Source of the DNA: CAZDCD01 sp964503885
GTDB lineage: Bacteria; Bacteroidota; Bacteroidia; Bacteroidales; UBA10428
Reading direction: 5' to 3'
Assembly: GCA_964503885.1 (NCBI GenBank)
Contig: CAZDCD010000024.1
Coordinates: 4,091-68,090, forward strand
Length of the DNA stretch: 64,000 nt
The notes under the pieces are model-generated. The model had not been told where the DNA came from, searched no databases, and saw only the letters and a program-made list of their open reading frames with translations. The stretch's first letter is position 1. Each line of letters begins with the position of its first letter. Shown in pieces: positions 27,801 through 36,663 of the stretch. A program made the position numbers and the translations under genes.

Positions 27801-28596
27801 TCCCGGCGCAAGGATATTTGCGTATGGTGTAAACCAGGTCCCTTACTCGGTTATGGACGGCGGGGCTGTAGTCAGTCATAATTACGATTACACCAGCAAT
27901 GAACTGACTGCAGGGGATATTATCATCGAATCGCTTTACGATCCGTTATTTACTATATCCGTTGCGTCGGAATATAATACAGGATCGGTGGGTGTAAATG
28001 TTACCTTAACGGCTCTGAAAGCGATACCCATGAAGGAACTGACTCTTCATATCATTGTCATGGAGCGGGAGATCACCGGTGTGGAACAACTGGGTGCGGA
28101 TAAAATCTTCAGAAATGTCGTTAAAGATATGCTGCCCAATGCAGCCGGAACCTTAATCAATATAAGCTGGTCGCCCGGCAGCCAGGAAGAACTCAGCTAT
28201 TCATGGATCTACAAGAATGTGTATAATCCCGATGAACTGAGGATCGTGGCCTTTGTACAGGATGTGCTGACCAGGGAAATCTACCAGGCATCCATCGATA
28301 AATCCGATTTCATAAACTCAACCGACGACAACACCGATCCTCTTCAGGAACTTTCATTTGGAATTTATCCCAACCCGGCGCAGGATTATGCAATTGTGGT
28401 GCATAACGGGCAACTGGTGACACCTCATACACTGGAGATATATTCCATTTCGGGTTCACTTGTGAAATCCGCTAAGATCGAAGCCGGGACAACTGAAACC
28501 ATTCTCGATCTGTATGATCTCGAACACGGATTCTATTTTGTCAGGATCAGTGATCCAAAAGGAATTCAGTCGATACTTAAACTAATTAAGAAGTAA
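21825..28596 (+). CDS. Giant secreted SGNH esterase-like protein with cadherin-like repeats and type IX secretion tail
   Basis: One gene interrupted by 100 Ns; if the true gap is 108 bases the two halves join in frame as about 2259 residues. A signal peptide ends in FPEINAQ. An SGNH/CE3-like hydrolase domain follows with IKIMPLGNSIT (catalytic Ser), LLHIGTND and DNLHP (catalytic Asp/His). A cadherin-like domain comes next, then four units of about 122 residues opening with PV(I)-(T)VPGAQT and ending in AVNDPP. Two related units of about 130 residues, Ig/PKD-like domains, a MAM/jelly-roll-like domain (from YYEDFELGANGWV), an Omp28-like domain (KLVMLEHFTN) and a type IX sorting tail (SFGIYPNPAQDY to the end) complete it. 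It is probably a cell-surface polysaccharide deacetylase or adhesin. The ATG at 21825 is preferred over TTG at 21804. Confidence 0.8.
22911..24369 (+). repeat. Four tandem cadherin-like coding repeats, period 366-369 bases
   Basis: Units begin at 22911, 23277, 23646 and 24004. The third contains the assembly gap and measures 358 bases as written, 366 if the gap is 108. The parts 23461-23538 and 23819-23896 differ at only two or so positions, which shows recent duplication or gene conversion. Confidence 0.85.
23719..23818. other. Assembly gap of 100 Ns
   Basis: A run of exactly 100 Ns, the standard placeholder for a gap of unknown size. It falls inside near-identical repeats and shifts the frame of the surrounding gene. 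By alignment with the previous unit (23353-23460 corresponds to the missing part) the real gap is most simply 108 bases, or 108 plus whole repeat units. Confidence 0.97.
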
Positions 28597-28795
28597 TTGT
28601 TAAACGGGTCGGGGCCGGTTGAATTCCGTCCGGTGGCCTGATCATGCCCATGCGGTGGTTTCTACGGGCGTTGTCATTAGTTAAACATCTGTACCTGCAT
28701 CTCAGGTATTCTTCAGGTTCGCATAGTCCCTGTCGGCTTCAAGGATATTTTCGCTCAACCACGCGCGCAGGTAATTCATTACAGATGACCATAAA

Positions 28796-28829
28796 GTTGG
28801 AAAATTTAACTGTTCATTATGTAAATTTG
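28796..28829 (+). promoter_or_regulatory. Promoter of hydE
   Basis: A GTTG at 28796-28799 is followed after about 22 bases by TAAATTTG (28822-28829), a perfect TAnnTTTG box. The hydE ATG is 22 bases past the box. The rest of the spacer from 28597 shows nothing notable. Confidence 0.55.
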
Positions 28830-28851
28830 CACTATGAAAATGAGTCCATAA

Positions 28852-29928
28852 ATGACGAATGAAGAAATATTATCGGGGGGTGCGTTAGGTCGCAAAGAAT
28901 TGATTACACTGCTGAACAGCAAAAATGAAAACAAGCTTAGATTATTTAAAAAAGCTGCAGCCATAAAAAAACAGCATGTAAGGGACACGGTTTTTTTCCG
29001 TGGGCTGATAGAATTTTCAAATATCTGCAGGAAAAATTGCTTCTATTGCGGCATCAGGTCGGGAAATACACATGTTAACCGGTATGATCTCAGCGATGAT
29101 GAAATACTTCATGCTGCAAGCTTCGCCCATGAAAATAATTTCGGATCCGTGGTATTGCAGTCTGGTGAAAACAACAGTACTGAGTTCATACACAGGATAG
29201 AGAACCTTCTTAAGGCTATAGGCAAGCTTTCAGGACAGAAACTGCGTGTGACGTTGTCGCTCGGCGAGCAGGAAAAAGAAACCTACAGGCGATGGTTTGA
29301 AAGTGGCGCCCACCGGTATTTGCTGCGCATTGAATCTTCAAGTCCCTCACTATATAAAAAACTGCATCCTGACAATGAGAACCACCGGTTTGAAAAACGC
29401 TGCCGGTGCCTGGTGGACCTGAAAGAAACCGGATACCAGACAGGCACCGGTGTGATGATAGGTCTTCCGTTCCAGACCATCGGTGACCTGGCAGATGATC
29501 TCCTTTTCATGAAGGATTTCGATGTGGATATGGTGGGAATGGGGCCTTATATTGAACACGGGCATACGCCGCTTTACCGTTTCCGCAACCTGCTGATGAG
29601 CCGTGAAGAAAGGTTTGAGCTGACCCTTAAGATGATTGCTGTGTTGAGGATTCTTATGAAGGATATCAATATTGCATCGGCCACTGCATTGCAGGCGATA
29701 GACCGGTCCGGCAGGGAAAAAGCGTTAATGGTGGGAGCAAATGTCATCATGCCCAATATCACTCCCGGACATTACCGCAATGATTACAAACTTTACCAGG
29801 ATAAACCTTGTACCGATGACCAGGCTGAAGACTTTATCTCATGCCTCAAAGCCAGGATTGCGCTCTCGGGAAATTCCGTAGCTTATGGTGAATGGGGTGA
29901 TTCCGTTCATTATCTTTCACGTTCATAA
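28852..29928 (+). CDS. hydE: HydE, radical SAM maturase of the [FeFe] hydrogenase H-cluster
   Basis: HydE takes part in making the dithiomethylamine-bearing diiron centre of [FeFe] hydrogenases, using S-adenosylmethionine. The 358-residue protein has the radical SAM CxxxCxxC site at Cys59, Cys63 and Cys66. It also has family phrases: VVLQSGENN, RIESSSPSLYKKLHP, MIGLPFQT, and MVGMGPYIEHGHTPLY. These separate it from the related BioB and PylB. It stands alone about 21 kb from its substrate hydA, with no hydF or hydG beside it; those must lie elsewhere. It has its own promoter and a shared terminator with the serpin gene. Confidence 0.93.
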   Translation: MTNEEILSGGALGRKELITLLNSKNENKLRLFKKAAAIKKQHVRDTVFFRGLIEFSNICRKNCFYCGIRSGNTHVNRYDLSDDEILHAASFAHENNFGSVVLQSGENNSTEFIHRIENLLKAIGKLSGQKLRVTLSLGEQEKETYRRWFESGAHRYLLRIESSSPSLYKKLHPDNENHRFEKRCRCLVDLKETGYQTGTGVMIGLPFQTIGDLADDLLFMKDFDVDMVGMGPYIEHGHTPLYRFRNLLMSREERFELTLKMIAVLRILMKDINIASATALQAIDRSGREKALMVGANVIMPNITPGHYRNDYKLYQDKPCTDDQAEDFISCLKARIALSGNSVAYGEWGDSVHYLSRS

Positions 29929-30008
29929 ACCAGCGAACGGTTACAAAATAAAAAAGAATTCATCTCCCCGCATAATATAGTGTTGCTTGCTACTCATTGA
30001 AATCTAAG

Positions 30009-30034
30009 TGAACAGGGCTAATAAGCCCTGTTCA
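30009..30034. terminator. Bidirectional terminator between hydE and the serpin gene
   Basis: TGAACAGGGCT and AGCCCTGTTCA form a perfect 11-base stem with a 4-base loop (AATA). It lies between two convergent genes, 80 bases from one stop and 20 from the other. Confidence 0.75.
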
Positions 30035-30054
30035 ATGACAGAACTCCCGAGCGA

Positions 30055-31314
30055 CTATACATCCTTGTACTCAGGCCTGCCCACTTTGCCGATAAAAAGG
30101 ATCGACCCTGACTGGTTTTCCATGATCACAAACAGGAACGGGTGGTCAGCGGTAAAATATATTTCATGTTCCTGACCGCTGGATGACAATGATATTTCCA
30201 CCACTGTGGCAGCAGCAGCTTCGGTCCCCTTTTCGTTGACATCGATAAATGCCTTTTGTTTCACCATAGAGATAAATAAATTTCCATCGACATATTGGTT
30301 TTCATCGATCATTCCTGTAAAATCAGCTTCTAACGGCGAAAATGCAATTTCCATTCCCATGGCCTTCAATTCGTTATTCAGTGAGTCCTCAAACGCAAAC
30401 CTGAATTTAGGCAGCCTTAAATTTACACTGTCATTACTAACAAACGATCCGAGCCACTGGTCCCAGTTTTCGGGAGACAATTCATCGATTATATCTGTAG
30501 TGGTCTTCCCATAACCGGGCAACAATATTGCCATACTGTAATGATCATTTCCGTAAGGCAGCTTTACTGCGCTGAACAATTCGTTGGAAGTATAATCCGT
30601 CACCACTTTTTGCGCCATCATATCCACATTGAAAGGGTCGCCTGATTCGGGATAGAATGCTGCCGGCCTGGTATCCGATTCGCTGAATTCGTATTTCCAG
30701 GTACCGTAAAAATAAACTGCATTTATCAGGTACATGACAGCTGCTGCAGGAACATTTTCAATAATATCAGTGATCTTGCCGTTGGTATTATCAGAAACCC
30801 AGTTGTTCATCACATTTTTTGCCGACGGATCGTTGAAATCCAGAGAATTTACTTCGGCTGTGTAATAATCCCGGTTGATCGCTTTAAAATCCTCGCTTAC
30901 CGGAAATCCCTCGCGATACCAGATGGAATTGGCAATATCAAGTGTAACCTGCGGGTCAAGAGCCATCAGACCGTTCATCAGATTCTTATAACAACCGTTT
31001 ATTTCCTCCTTTGTCATGCCTGTTTTCTTCAGAGCGGTTTCCATAGCATCCCTGGTAGTTCCTCCGGCACCGTTATAGGTCATGGCCAGGGCCAGGGCGG
31101 CACTTAGCGGTGATATTACCATATTATCTTCATCCGGATAGCTCCCTGTTACCCTTTTGAACAGGTCGATCCCGAATTCATTATCCGATCGTATGAGTTC
31201 CTCGGTGGTCTTGTTCAGGACAAGGTTGTTACTGCGGATCACATCATTGTTCTTTTCACAGGAGAAAAAAAGAACCGGAAACAGAAGTACATATACAATT
31301 ATTGAATTTTTCAT
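30055..31314 (-). CDS. Lipoprotein serpin (serine protease inhibitor)
   Basis: A 419-residue serpin. The N-terminus (MKNSIIVYVLLFPVLFFSC) is a lipoprotein signal with the lipobox cysteine at position 19, so the inhibitor is probably anchored in an envelope membrane. Serpin marks are clear: NMVISPLSAALALAMTYNGA, NAVYFYGTWKYEF, and the C-terminal TADHPFLFVI. The reactive-loop hinge NEKGTEAAAATVV has the small residues needed for loop insertion, so it should be inhibitory. The likely cleavage site falls in the ISLSSSG segment that follows, which suggests elastase-like targets. The ATG at 31314 is chosen because the upstream extension would hide the signal peptide. It stands alone, with a promoter box just before it. 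Confidence 0.93.
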   Translation of the reverse strand: MKNSIIVYVLLFPVLFFSCEKNNDVIRSNNLVLNKTTEELIRSDNEFGIDLFKRVTGSYPDEDNMVISPLSAALALAMTYNGAGGTTRDAMETALKKTGMTKEEINGCYKNLMNGLMALDPQVTLDIANSIWYREGFPVSEDFKAINRDYYTAEVNSLDFNDPSAKNVMNNWVSDNTNGKITDIIENVPAAAVMYLINAVYFYGTWKYEFSESDTRPAAFYPESGDPFNVDMMAQKVVTDYTSNELFSAVKLPYGNDHYSMAILLPGYGKTTTDIIDELSPENWDQWLGSFVSNDSVNLRLPKFRFAFEDSLNNELKAMGMEIAFSPLEADFTGMIDENQYVDGNLFISMVKQKAFIDVNEKGTEAAAATVVEISLSSSGQEHEIYFTADHPFLFVIMENQSGSILFIGKVGRPEYKDV

Positions 31315-31331
31315 GATAAGAGAATTTGATT

Positions 31332-31339
31332 CAAAGGTA
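31332..31339 (-). promoter_or_regulatory. -7 promoter box of the serpin gene
   Basis: On the minus strand this reads TACCTTTG, a perfect TAnnTTTG match, 17 bases before the serpin ATG. Confidence 0.5.
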
Positions 31340-31439
31340 TGATGCAGCAGGGTATAAAATCGTTGCGTGGGGTGGTTTTTTTGAATATCAGATATCAATT
31401 AACGAAGTGCTAAAGATTTTAACTTCATCATTCTTCATT

Positions 31440-31612
31440 CCTTGATCATTATTCAATTACCACCCCCTCTGTCTGCTATCTGCCTGGCAGGCAGGCAACT
31501 TCCCTTAGGGGGGAGATACCATTACCCGGCCTGGGGTTCTGTCCCCGGAGTGCATTTCCCCTCTCCTTCAGGAGAAAGCCAGGGAGAGGTGTAGTCTTAT
31601 CAACCATTTTCT
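31440..31612. repeat. GC-rich palindromic spacer between two minus-strand genes
   Basis: In the 298-base gap (31315-31612) between the serpin and barrel genes, the part next to the barrel gene is a chain of C/G-rich imperfect palindromes: TGCCTGGCAGGCAGGCA near 31481, TTCCCTTAGGGGGGA near 31500, and CCTCTCC...GGAGA...GGGAGAGG at about 31560-31588. This is unlike the AT-rich spacers elsewhere. It looks like a dispersed intergenic repeat; no open frame is credible. Confidence 0.4.
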
Positions 31613-33688
31613 TTAAAACCCGGCTTTTACGGTGGCCTGGAATTGCGATTTCATACTTCCGTGAATCGTATCGAGGCCCGAACCAATGGTATCGCAATTG
31701 TAGTAGTTTACAATGCTGTATTTAAGCCAGATGGAAATATTTTTTGCAGACTTCCATTTTACCATCAGGTAGCTTTTCAGGCCGTTATCCTGCAATGCAG
31801 GTACCGAAAAGGTATACAGGGGAGCATTTTCATAGGCATAAATTCTTGAATCGTACGATTCTGAATAGAACCTGCATAGCCGCAACCATATTGAAAGCGA
31901 AATGTTTTGCGGATGAAAAATGAAATCCTGATACACCAGATATCCGTTTTCATTTTTTTTGTCTTCCTCTTTATAGACCACCCACTCCAGCCTGCTTTTT
32001 AATTCGAAAGCCTTATTGATCTTCCACTGAATTCCGGAGCGCATTTTATTCACATGATACCGGTTGACATATGCAACAGCAGCGGTCTCGCTGTCGTCGT
32101 TTGTGCATTTTATTTCGTTCCTGATCCGCACGCTGCAGCTTATCTTGCCGGCCGGGGTATAATCGATCTGCAGCATGCAATCTCTTCCGGTCGAAGGGGA
32201 ATATACAGAATACCTGAGCCAGGGTGATCTGAAAATATCGAAATAAGCCGAAAACCTTATGTACCTGAAAGGATACAAGGTTGCTGCGGTATATATCCCC
32301 TGTTCATTATTTTTTGATGAATATGCAGCATAGGAATTGTTGTATAGCGTAACAAACCTCTTCGAATAATTGCGGTATACCACCGTGAAATCAGCCGGTG
32401 AATTTGCAGCAAATTCAAGTCCGTGAAGGTTACCCCAACCACCATTTCCATATGAGGCTTCTCCAAAAAGCAGCACATCATGGCAGCGATACCTGTAGTC
32501 GAAACTCAGAGCGGTAAGCGAAGAACCGTTAAATGCATAAAGATTGTATGGTTTGGGCGGAGGTAAATAATATCCGTTAAGTCTGTAATGTACAACTGTT
32601 GTTCCGATCCTCAGGTTGGTTTTCTTTACCGTCAGGTTTGCCCCGGTCATGGTTTCATTGATCCTGCTATCATCCATGATCTCAGAAGGAGTTCTGTGAT
32701 ATCCGCTGGTCTGGAACGATGAAAAGACAAGACTGCCGTTATCAAGCGTATCAGTGATATTGCCGTCGTTTTTTTTAACTGAAAAAAAAGCACTGATCTC
32801 TGCGTCTTTAATGGCAATCGTCGAGGCAATTCCGCGAAAGAAGGCGTTCTCACCCGACGATGTATATTTTTTAATGCCTTCCGGGTATCTCGAAATGGAC
32901 GAAGTCAATCCGCTTCCTGACATCGCCAGTCCTTTCCAGATCAATAGTCCCTGACCAAATTGCAGAGTATAATCCCCGGCTGTAATATTCTTAAAAATGC
33001 CCCTGTTTTTTACCTGCACATATCCCGAGAAGAAATCCAATCCACACCTGGTGCTGTTCCTGAAAAATTCCTCCCCGGCATCTTTCTCAACCTGCAGGCC
33101 TGCTGCAATGTCATCGCCATACTGAAAGGAATATCTCACTCTGACACGGTTTGCATCACCGAGGTAACGGTTCCTGCCCGGATCGATCCGCAGCACAGAA
33201 TCGGGGACAGGCATATACCCCTCGCTTTTTTCTATGATCCTTCCCGTTTGAAGGATCAGTTCATTTCTTCCTCTTTTAATAATACCTCTCTTATTCAAAC
33301 CACGTACGGTATCAAAATTGCCAATCGTGATAAAAGGTTCAAGCCACATGATCAGCCTGTTATCAAAGCCATAAACATAGGCTATTTCGTGAATACTGAC
33401 CACAGGCCCTTTATTTTTTATATAATCAAGCAGGCTTTTAATTTGGTAATCGGTCAGAAATCCCAATTTCGCAAGGTCATCATATGAACAGGTATTGATC
33501 TCCAGCGGATATTCAGAAAAATACCACAGGTTTTCGACGAGACTTGTATAATCTGTATTATCCTCCCGGTTTTCAGCTATTTCTTCGATAATCGATCCGA
33601 TATACTGATCCTCCGACCATTCCTGTGCCGTCACTGAAAAATGCACGAAAATCCCCAGCAGAATTGCGCATAAACGGTTGACAACCAT
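31613..33688 (-). CDS. Outer-membrane barrel protein with N-terminal helix-hairpin-helix domain
   Basis: A 691-residue exported protein of a conserved Bacteroidota family without known function. The signal peptide (MVVNRLCAILLGIFVHFSV, then TAQ) is followed by a ComEA-like helix-hairpin-helix region at about 55-110 (LEINTCSYDDLAKLGFLTD, IHEIAYVYGFD). The remainder is a long run of amphipathic strands with many Tyr, Phe, Ser and Arg, ending in FQATVKAGF, typical of an outer-membrane barrel. The ATG at 33688 gives a proper signal peptide; earlier frame residues do not. A helix-hairpin-helix is usually a DNA-binding unit, so its place in an exported protein is curious. No neighbour explains it. 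Confidence 0.72.
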   Translation of the reverse strand: MVVNRLCAILLGIFVHFSVTAQEWSEDQYIGSIIEEIAENREDNTDYTSLVENLWYFSEYPLEINTCSYDDLAKLGFLTDYQIKSLLDYIKNKGPVVSIHEIAYVYGFDNRLIMWLEPFITIGNFDTVRGLNKRGIIKRGRNELILQTGRIIEKSEGYMPVPDSVLRIDPGRNRYLGDANRVRVRYSFQYGDDIAAGLQVEKDAGEEFFRNSTRCGLDFFSGYVQVKNRGIFKNITAGDYTLQFGQGLLIWKGLAMSGSGLTSSISRYPEGIKKYTSSGENAFFRGIASTIAIKDAEISAFFSVKKNDGNITDTLDNGSLVFSSFQTSGYHRTPSEIMDDSRINETMTGANLTVKKTNLRIGTTVVHYRLNGYYLPPPKPYNLYAFNGSSLTALSFDYRYRCHDVLLFGEASYGNGGWGNLHGLEFAANSPADFTVVYRNYSKRFVTLYNNSYAAYSSKNNEQGIYTAATLYPFRYIRFSAYFDIFRSPWLRYSVYSPSTGRDCMLQIDYTPAGKISCSVRIRNEIKCTNDDSETAAVAYVNRYHVNKMRSGIQWKINKAFELKSRLEWVVYKEEDKKNENGYLVYQDFIFHPQNISLSIWLRLCRFYSESYDSRIYAYENAPLYTFSVPALQDNGLKSYLMVKWKSAKNISIWLKYSIVNYYNCDTIGSGLDTIHGSMKSQFQATVKAGF

Positions 33689-33946
33689 AAACGTAAAAGA
33701 ATTACCAATAACTCGTTGCAAAATACTAAAAATCGTTCAGATATAAAAGACATAAGCCAATTAAAAAAGAAATTCTTCATTCCGGTTCAATTCAGGGCAT
33801 CCTGTTATTGATATTTTACAGGATTGGATTAATTTTGAACAACTGCTGAAACAATCCGTATTTCAGTATCCGGATAAGAAATGTATGGAGGATAGCCGGC
33901 CTTACCGGATTATAATGAAATCCGGCATTAAATTTTTCTTAAAAGC
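33689..33946. other. Divergent spacer
   Basis: AT-rich region between the divergent barrel and glycosidase-like genes. It probably holds both promoters, but no clean consensus box is seen on either strand. Confidence 0.3.
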
Positions 33947-36169
33947 ATGCCGATTATGAAAAATGCCCCGAAAAAATACATCAACTGGTTTTTTAAGGTG
34001 TTCATTCCCTGCTGCATGGTTCTTAGCGGTTGTGGAGAACGCGGCAATACCAAAACGATAAGTATTTTATATCTTGAGGATGTGCCACAACAGGTATTTG
34101 GGGTAAAAAAGCTGGCTGAGGTAGTGAATGTTAAGAGGGAAAATGATCCTGACCGCGCAGCTATCGCGGTGATTTCATCCAAAGAACGCAGTTCAGGGTA
34201 TCATTTAGCAGCTGAATATGAATCAATTGCACCGGAAGGATTTTCGATCAGACGTCTCTCCCGTAAAAAAATTGCAATCCTGGCGGCAGACGAATCCGGG
34301 TCGATGTATGGACTGCTGGAGGTAGCGGAACAGATGCAGGCAGGAAAAACAATCAAAACCATAGAGGAAAAAAAAGTCAATCCCGGTTATGCTTTCAGGG
34401 CCATAAAATTCAATTTGCCCTGGAATTCATACAGGGTGCATGAAAGTCTTCAGCTCCATGAGGAGACCGTGCGCAACCTGGAATTCTGGAAAAGCTTCCT
34501 GGATATGATGGCAGAGAACAGGTTTAATGTACTGACATTATGGAATCTACATCCGTTCACCTATATGATCCGTGCAAAAAACTTTCCCGAGGCATGCCCG
34601 TTCTCCGATGATGAACTGAAATCGTGGCAGGAATTCTGGCATGGTCTGTTTAAAATGGCTGGTGACCATGGAATAAAAACATATCTGATAAACTGGAATA
34701 TTTTCGTATCGCCGTCCTTTGCCAAAGCCCATGGTGTTGCTGATTACTGCCTGCCTGAGATGGAAGGAAAGGAATATTACGGTAAGGGTGATTATTCCCC
34801 TATTGTTCAGCAATATACACGTGAAAGCATGACCCAGCTCATTGATGAGTACCCTGAACTTACTGGTTTTGGCGTGAGCCAGAATGAACGGATGGAGGGG
34901 GTGGATGAACAGGTATGGCAGGACTGGATTGTGGATACGTATTTCGATGCAATGGACAGTGCAAGCCGCAAAATTGAATTTATTATGCGGGCTCACACCC
35001 ATCCGGCTCCGGAACTGACAAGAAAAGCCATTGAGGACAATGCTTACAGGCTGGGTAAAGTTTGGGTACCGGTTAAGTTCAACTGGTCACATGCGCATGC
35101 AACGCCAAAGTTAATGTACATTCATGGAGGATCACGATCCAAATCATTATGGGAGCCGGAACCCAAAAATTATAAAATGGTGTTTACCATGAGAAACGAA
35201 GATTTTTTCATCCTCCGCTGGGGTGAACCTGACTTTATACGGTGCGTCATTCATGAGAATCATCAGGACTACCTCGGGGGATTCATGATTGGGTCAGAAA
35301 CATATATACCTGCAAAAGAATACATTACAAAGCCAGGTGATTATCTGAACTGGAAGTATGCTTTCGAAAAGCAATGGTTGTTTTATATGGTCTGGGGAAG
35401 ATTGCTGTACGATCCGGGTACATCCGACGCCCGTTTTGCACAGGCATTCGACCGGAAATACGGCATTGATTTTGGAAACAAGCTTATAGAAGCCCATAAG
35501 CTTGCCGATAAAATGCCGCTGTACCTGGCTTCATTTTATGCGGCATCATGGGATTTCACGTTGTATTCAGAAGGTTTCCTTGCCGGTTACCGTTCAAATA
35601 TGGGATGCCTTTATGACGGGGAATCCCCGTTTATATCCGTAGATGAGATCATAGGGACTGTGACCCTGGATACGGCTCTTATTTCAATAAGCGATTATGT
35701 GGCCGGAAATTATTCCGGTTCCGGAAAAACAAATCCGCTTCAGCTGGCTGATGAGCTTGAAAAGAACGGGAACAGTGCCCTGGAGATTTTAAGCAAAATA
35801 TCTACTTCCGATCCTGCGCTGAACTATGAGATCGACGATATAAAAACATGGGCAACCCTGAGCTTGTACTTCAGCGAAAAATTAAAGGGTGGAACAGCCC
35901 TGCAGTATTTCAGGGTTACCGGTGATCCTGCAAAACAAAAGGAAAGCATTCAGCATCTTGAATCAGCATTAGCGTATTGGGAAAAAATAGGTTCAATCAC
36001 TCAAAAGTATATCGATGATATTCCTTTGCTACATCTGGGCGACCGGTTCAATAACGGCGGAAACAAAAGAACCCTGACCCGGTTTTCATGGTCTGAACTT
36101 ACAGTTGAAGTCAGGCGTGATATCGAAATTGCGAGAAAAGCAGTCCCGGGTAAGGGATCCATGTATTAA
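33947..36169 (+). CDS. Glycoside-hydrolase-like lipoprotein (GH20/GH67-type fold)
   Basis: A 740-residue lipoprotein: the signal ends in the lipobox VLSGC. Residues about 40-140 resemble the small alpha/beta domain found before the barrel in beta-hexosaminidases and alpha-glucuronidases (PEGFSIRRL, then DESGSMYGLLEVAEQM). The following region (FRAIKFNLPWNSYR, NRFNVLTLWNLHPF, YLINWNIF, FGVSQNERMEG) reads as a TIM barrel with possible catalytic acids in the SQNERME segment. A helical C-terminal domain completes it. Substrate and exact family cannot be told from sequence alone. The start may be the ATG at 33947 or 33956. It is followed by a small membrane protein gene in the same direction. Confidence 0.6.
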   Translation: MPIMKNAPKKYINWFFKVFIPCCMVLSGCGERGNTKTISILYLEDVPQQVFGVKKLAEVVNVKRENDPDRAAIAVISSKERSSGYHLAAEYESIAPEGFSIRRLSRKKIAILAADESGSMYGLLEVAEQMQAGKTIKTIEEKKVNPGYAFRAIKFNLPWNSYRVHESLQLHEETVRNLEFWKSFLDMMAENRFNVLTLWNLHPFTYMIRAKNFPEACPFSDDELKSWQEFWHGLFKMAGDHGIKTYLINWNIFVSPSFAKAHGVADYCLPEMEGKEYYGKGDYSPIVQQYTRESMTQLIDEYPELTGFGVSQNERMEGVDEQVWQDWIVDTYFDAMDSASRKIEFIMRAHTHPAPELTRKAIEDNAYRLGKVWVPVKFNWSHAHATPKLMYIHGGSRSKSLWEPEPKNYKMVFTMRNEDFFILRWGEPDFIRCVIHENHQDYLGGFMIGSETYIPAKEYITKPGDYLNWKYAFEKQWLFYMVWGRLLYDPGTSDARFAQAFDRKYGIDFGNKLIEAHKLADKMPLYLASFYAASWDFTLYSEGFLAGYRSNMGCLYDGESPFISVDEIIGTVTLDTALISISDYVAGNYSGSGKTNPLQLADELEKNGNSALEILSKISTSDPALNYEIDDIKTWATLSLYFSEKLKGGTALQYFRVTGDPAKQKESIQHLESALAYWEKIGSITQKYIDDIPLLHLGDRFNNGGNKRTLTRFSWSELTVEVRRDIEIARKAVPGKGSMY

Positions 36170-36413
36170 ACCTGTCCCCCTTAAATATCCGTCATATTGC
36201 ATACATTACGCTATTTGTACAAATTTCAATCCCCGAATTTTCGGTCTTACTGAACACACGGTTGAATATTCAATTTTGATAACCATTGACTTGCAACCAA
36301 AAAAACCATACATTTGAACCCCGCAAGTTATAAGTAACCGGTTGCATTATGGCTTGCCGAAGAAAATTCATCTAAAACAGCAAACCGGAATCACTAAAAC
36401 AGGAGAAAAAAAA

Positions 36414-36596
36414 ATGAAACAAAACGTACAAGGTAATGCCCCTGCCGGCGCCGTTTATGGCCTCGGACTGATAGGGGCTGCAATTTATTACATTTCTGTT
36501 TCTGCAAGCTTCTGGATGGGTGTGCTTGGAATTCTTAAAGCCATTGTATGGCCGGCATTTCTTGTTTATGAAGCCTTGAAACACCTGGCCATGTAA
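36414..36596 (+). CDS. Small conserved membrane protein
   Basis: A 60-residue protein with an unusually good ribosome-binding site (AGGAG eight bases before the ATG). Residues 10-30 and 33-52 form one or two membrane segments, with the phrase GAVYGLGLIGAAIYYI that recurs in a widespread small membrane family of unknown role. Its neighbours give no hint of function. Confidence 0.65.
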   Translation: MKQNVQGNAPAGAVYGLGLIGAAIYYISVSASFWMGVLGILKAIVWPAFLVYEALKHLAM

Positions 36597-36618
36597 TTTC
36601 ACAGGGAGATTTTTCAGT

Positions 36619-36643
36619 ATCTGCCTGACTGGGCCGGGCAGAT
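36619..36643. terminator. Hairpin between convergent genes
   Basis: ATCTGCC and GGCAGAT are perfect complements around an 11-base GC-rich loop. There is no T run. It lies between two convergent genes and may stop transcription from either side. Confidence 0.4.
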
Positions 36644-36663
36644 GCGGATTACGGAATACCCGT

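Noticed and set aside
23692..28596. A separate gene starting at the gap
   Set aside because: The apparent new start lies inside a cadherin-like repeat; the break is due to the placeholder length of the gap, not to two genes.
31476..31697. Minus-strand frame of about 73 codons at the end of the barrel gene
   Set aside because: It covers the palindromic spacer and part of the barrel gene in another frame; the residues show no protein-like pattern.
32960..33487. Long plus-strand frame inside the minus-strand barrel gene
   Set aside because: It is the opposite strand of a well-supported exported protein and has no recognisable motif.
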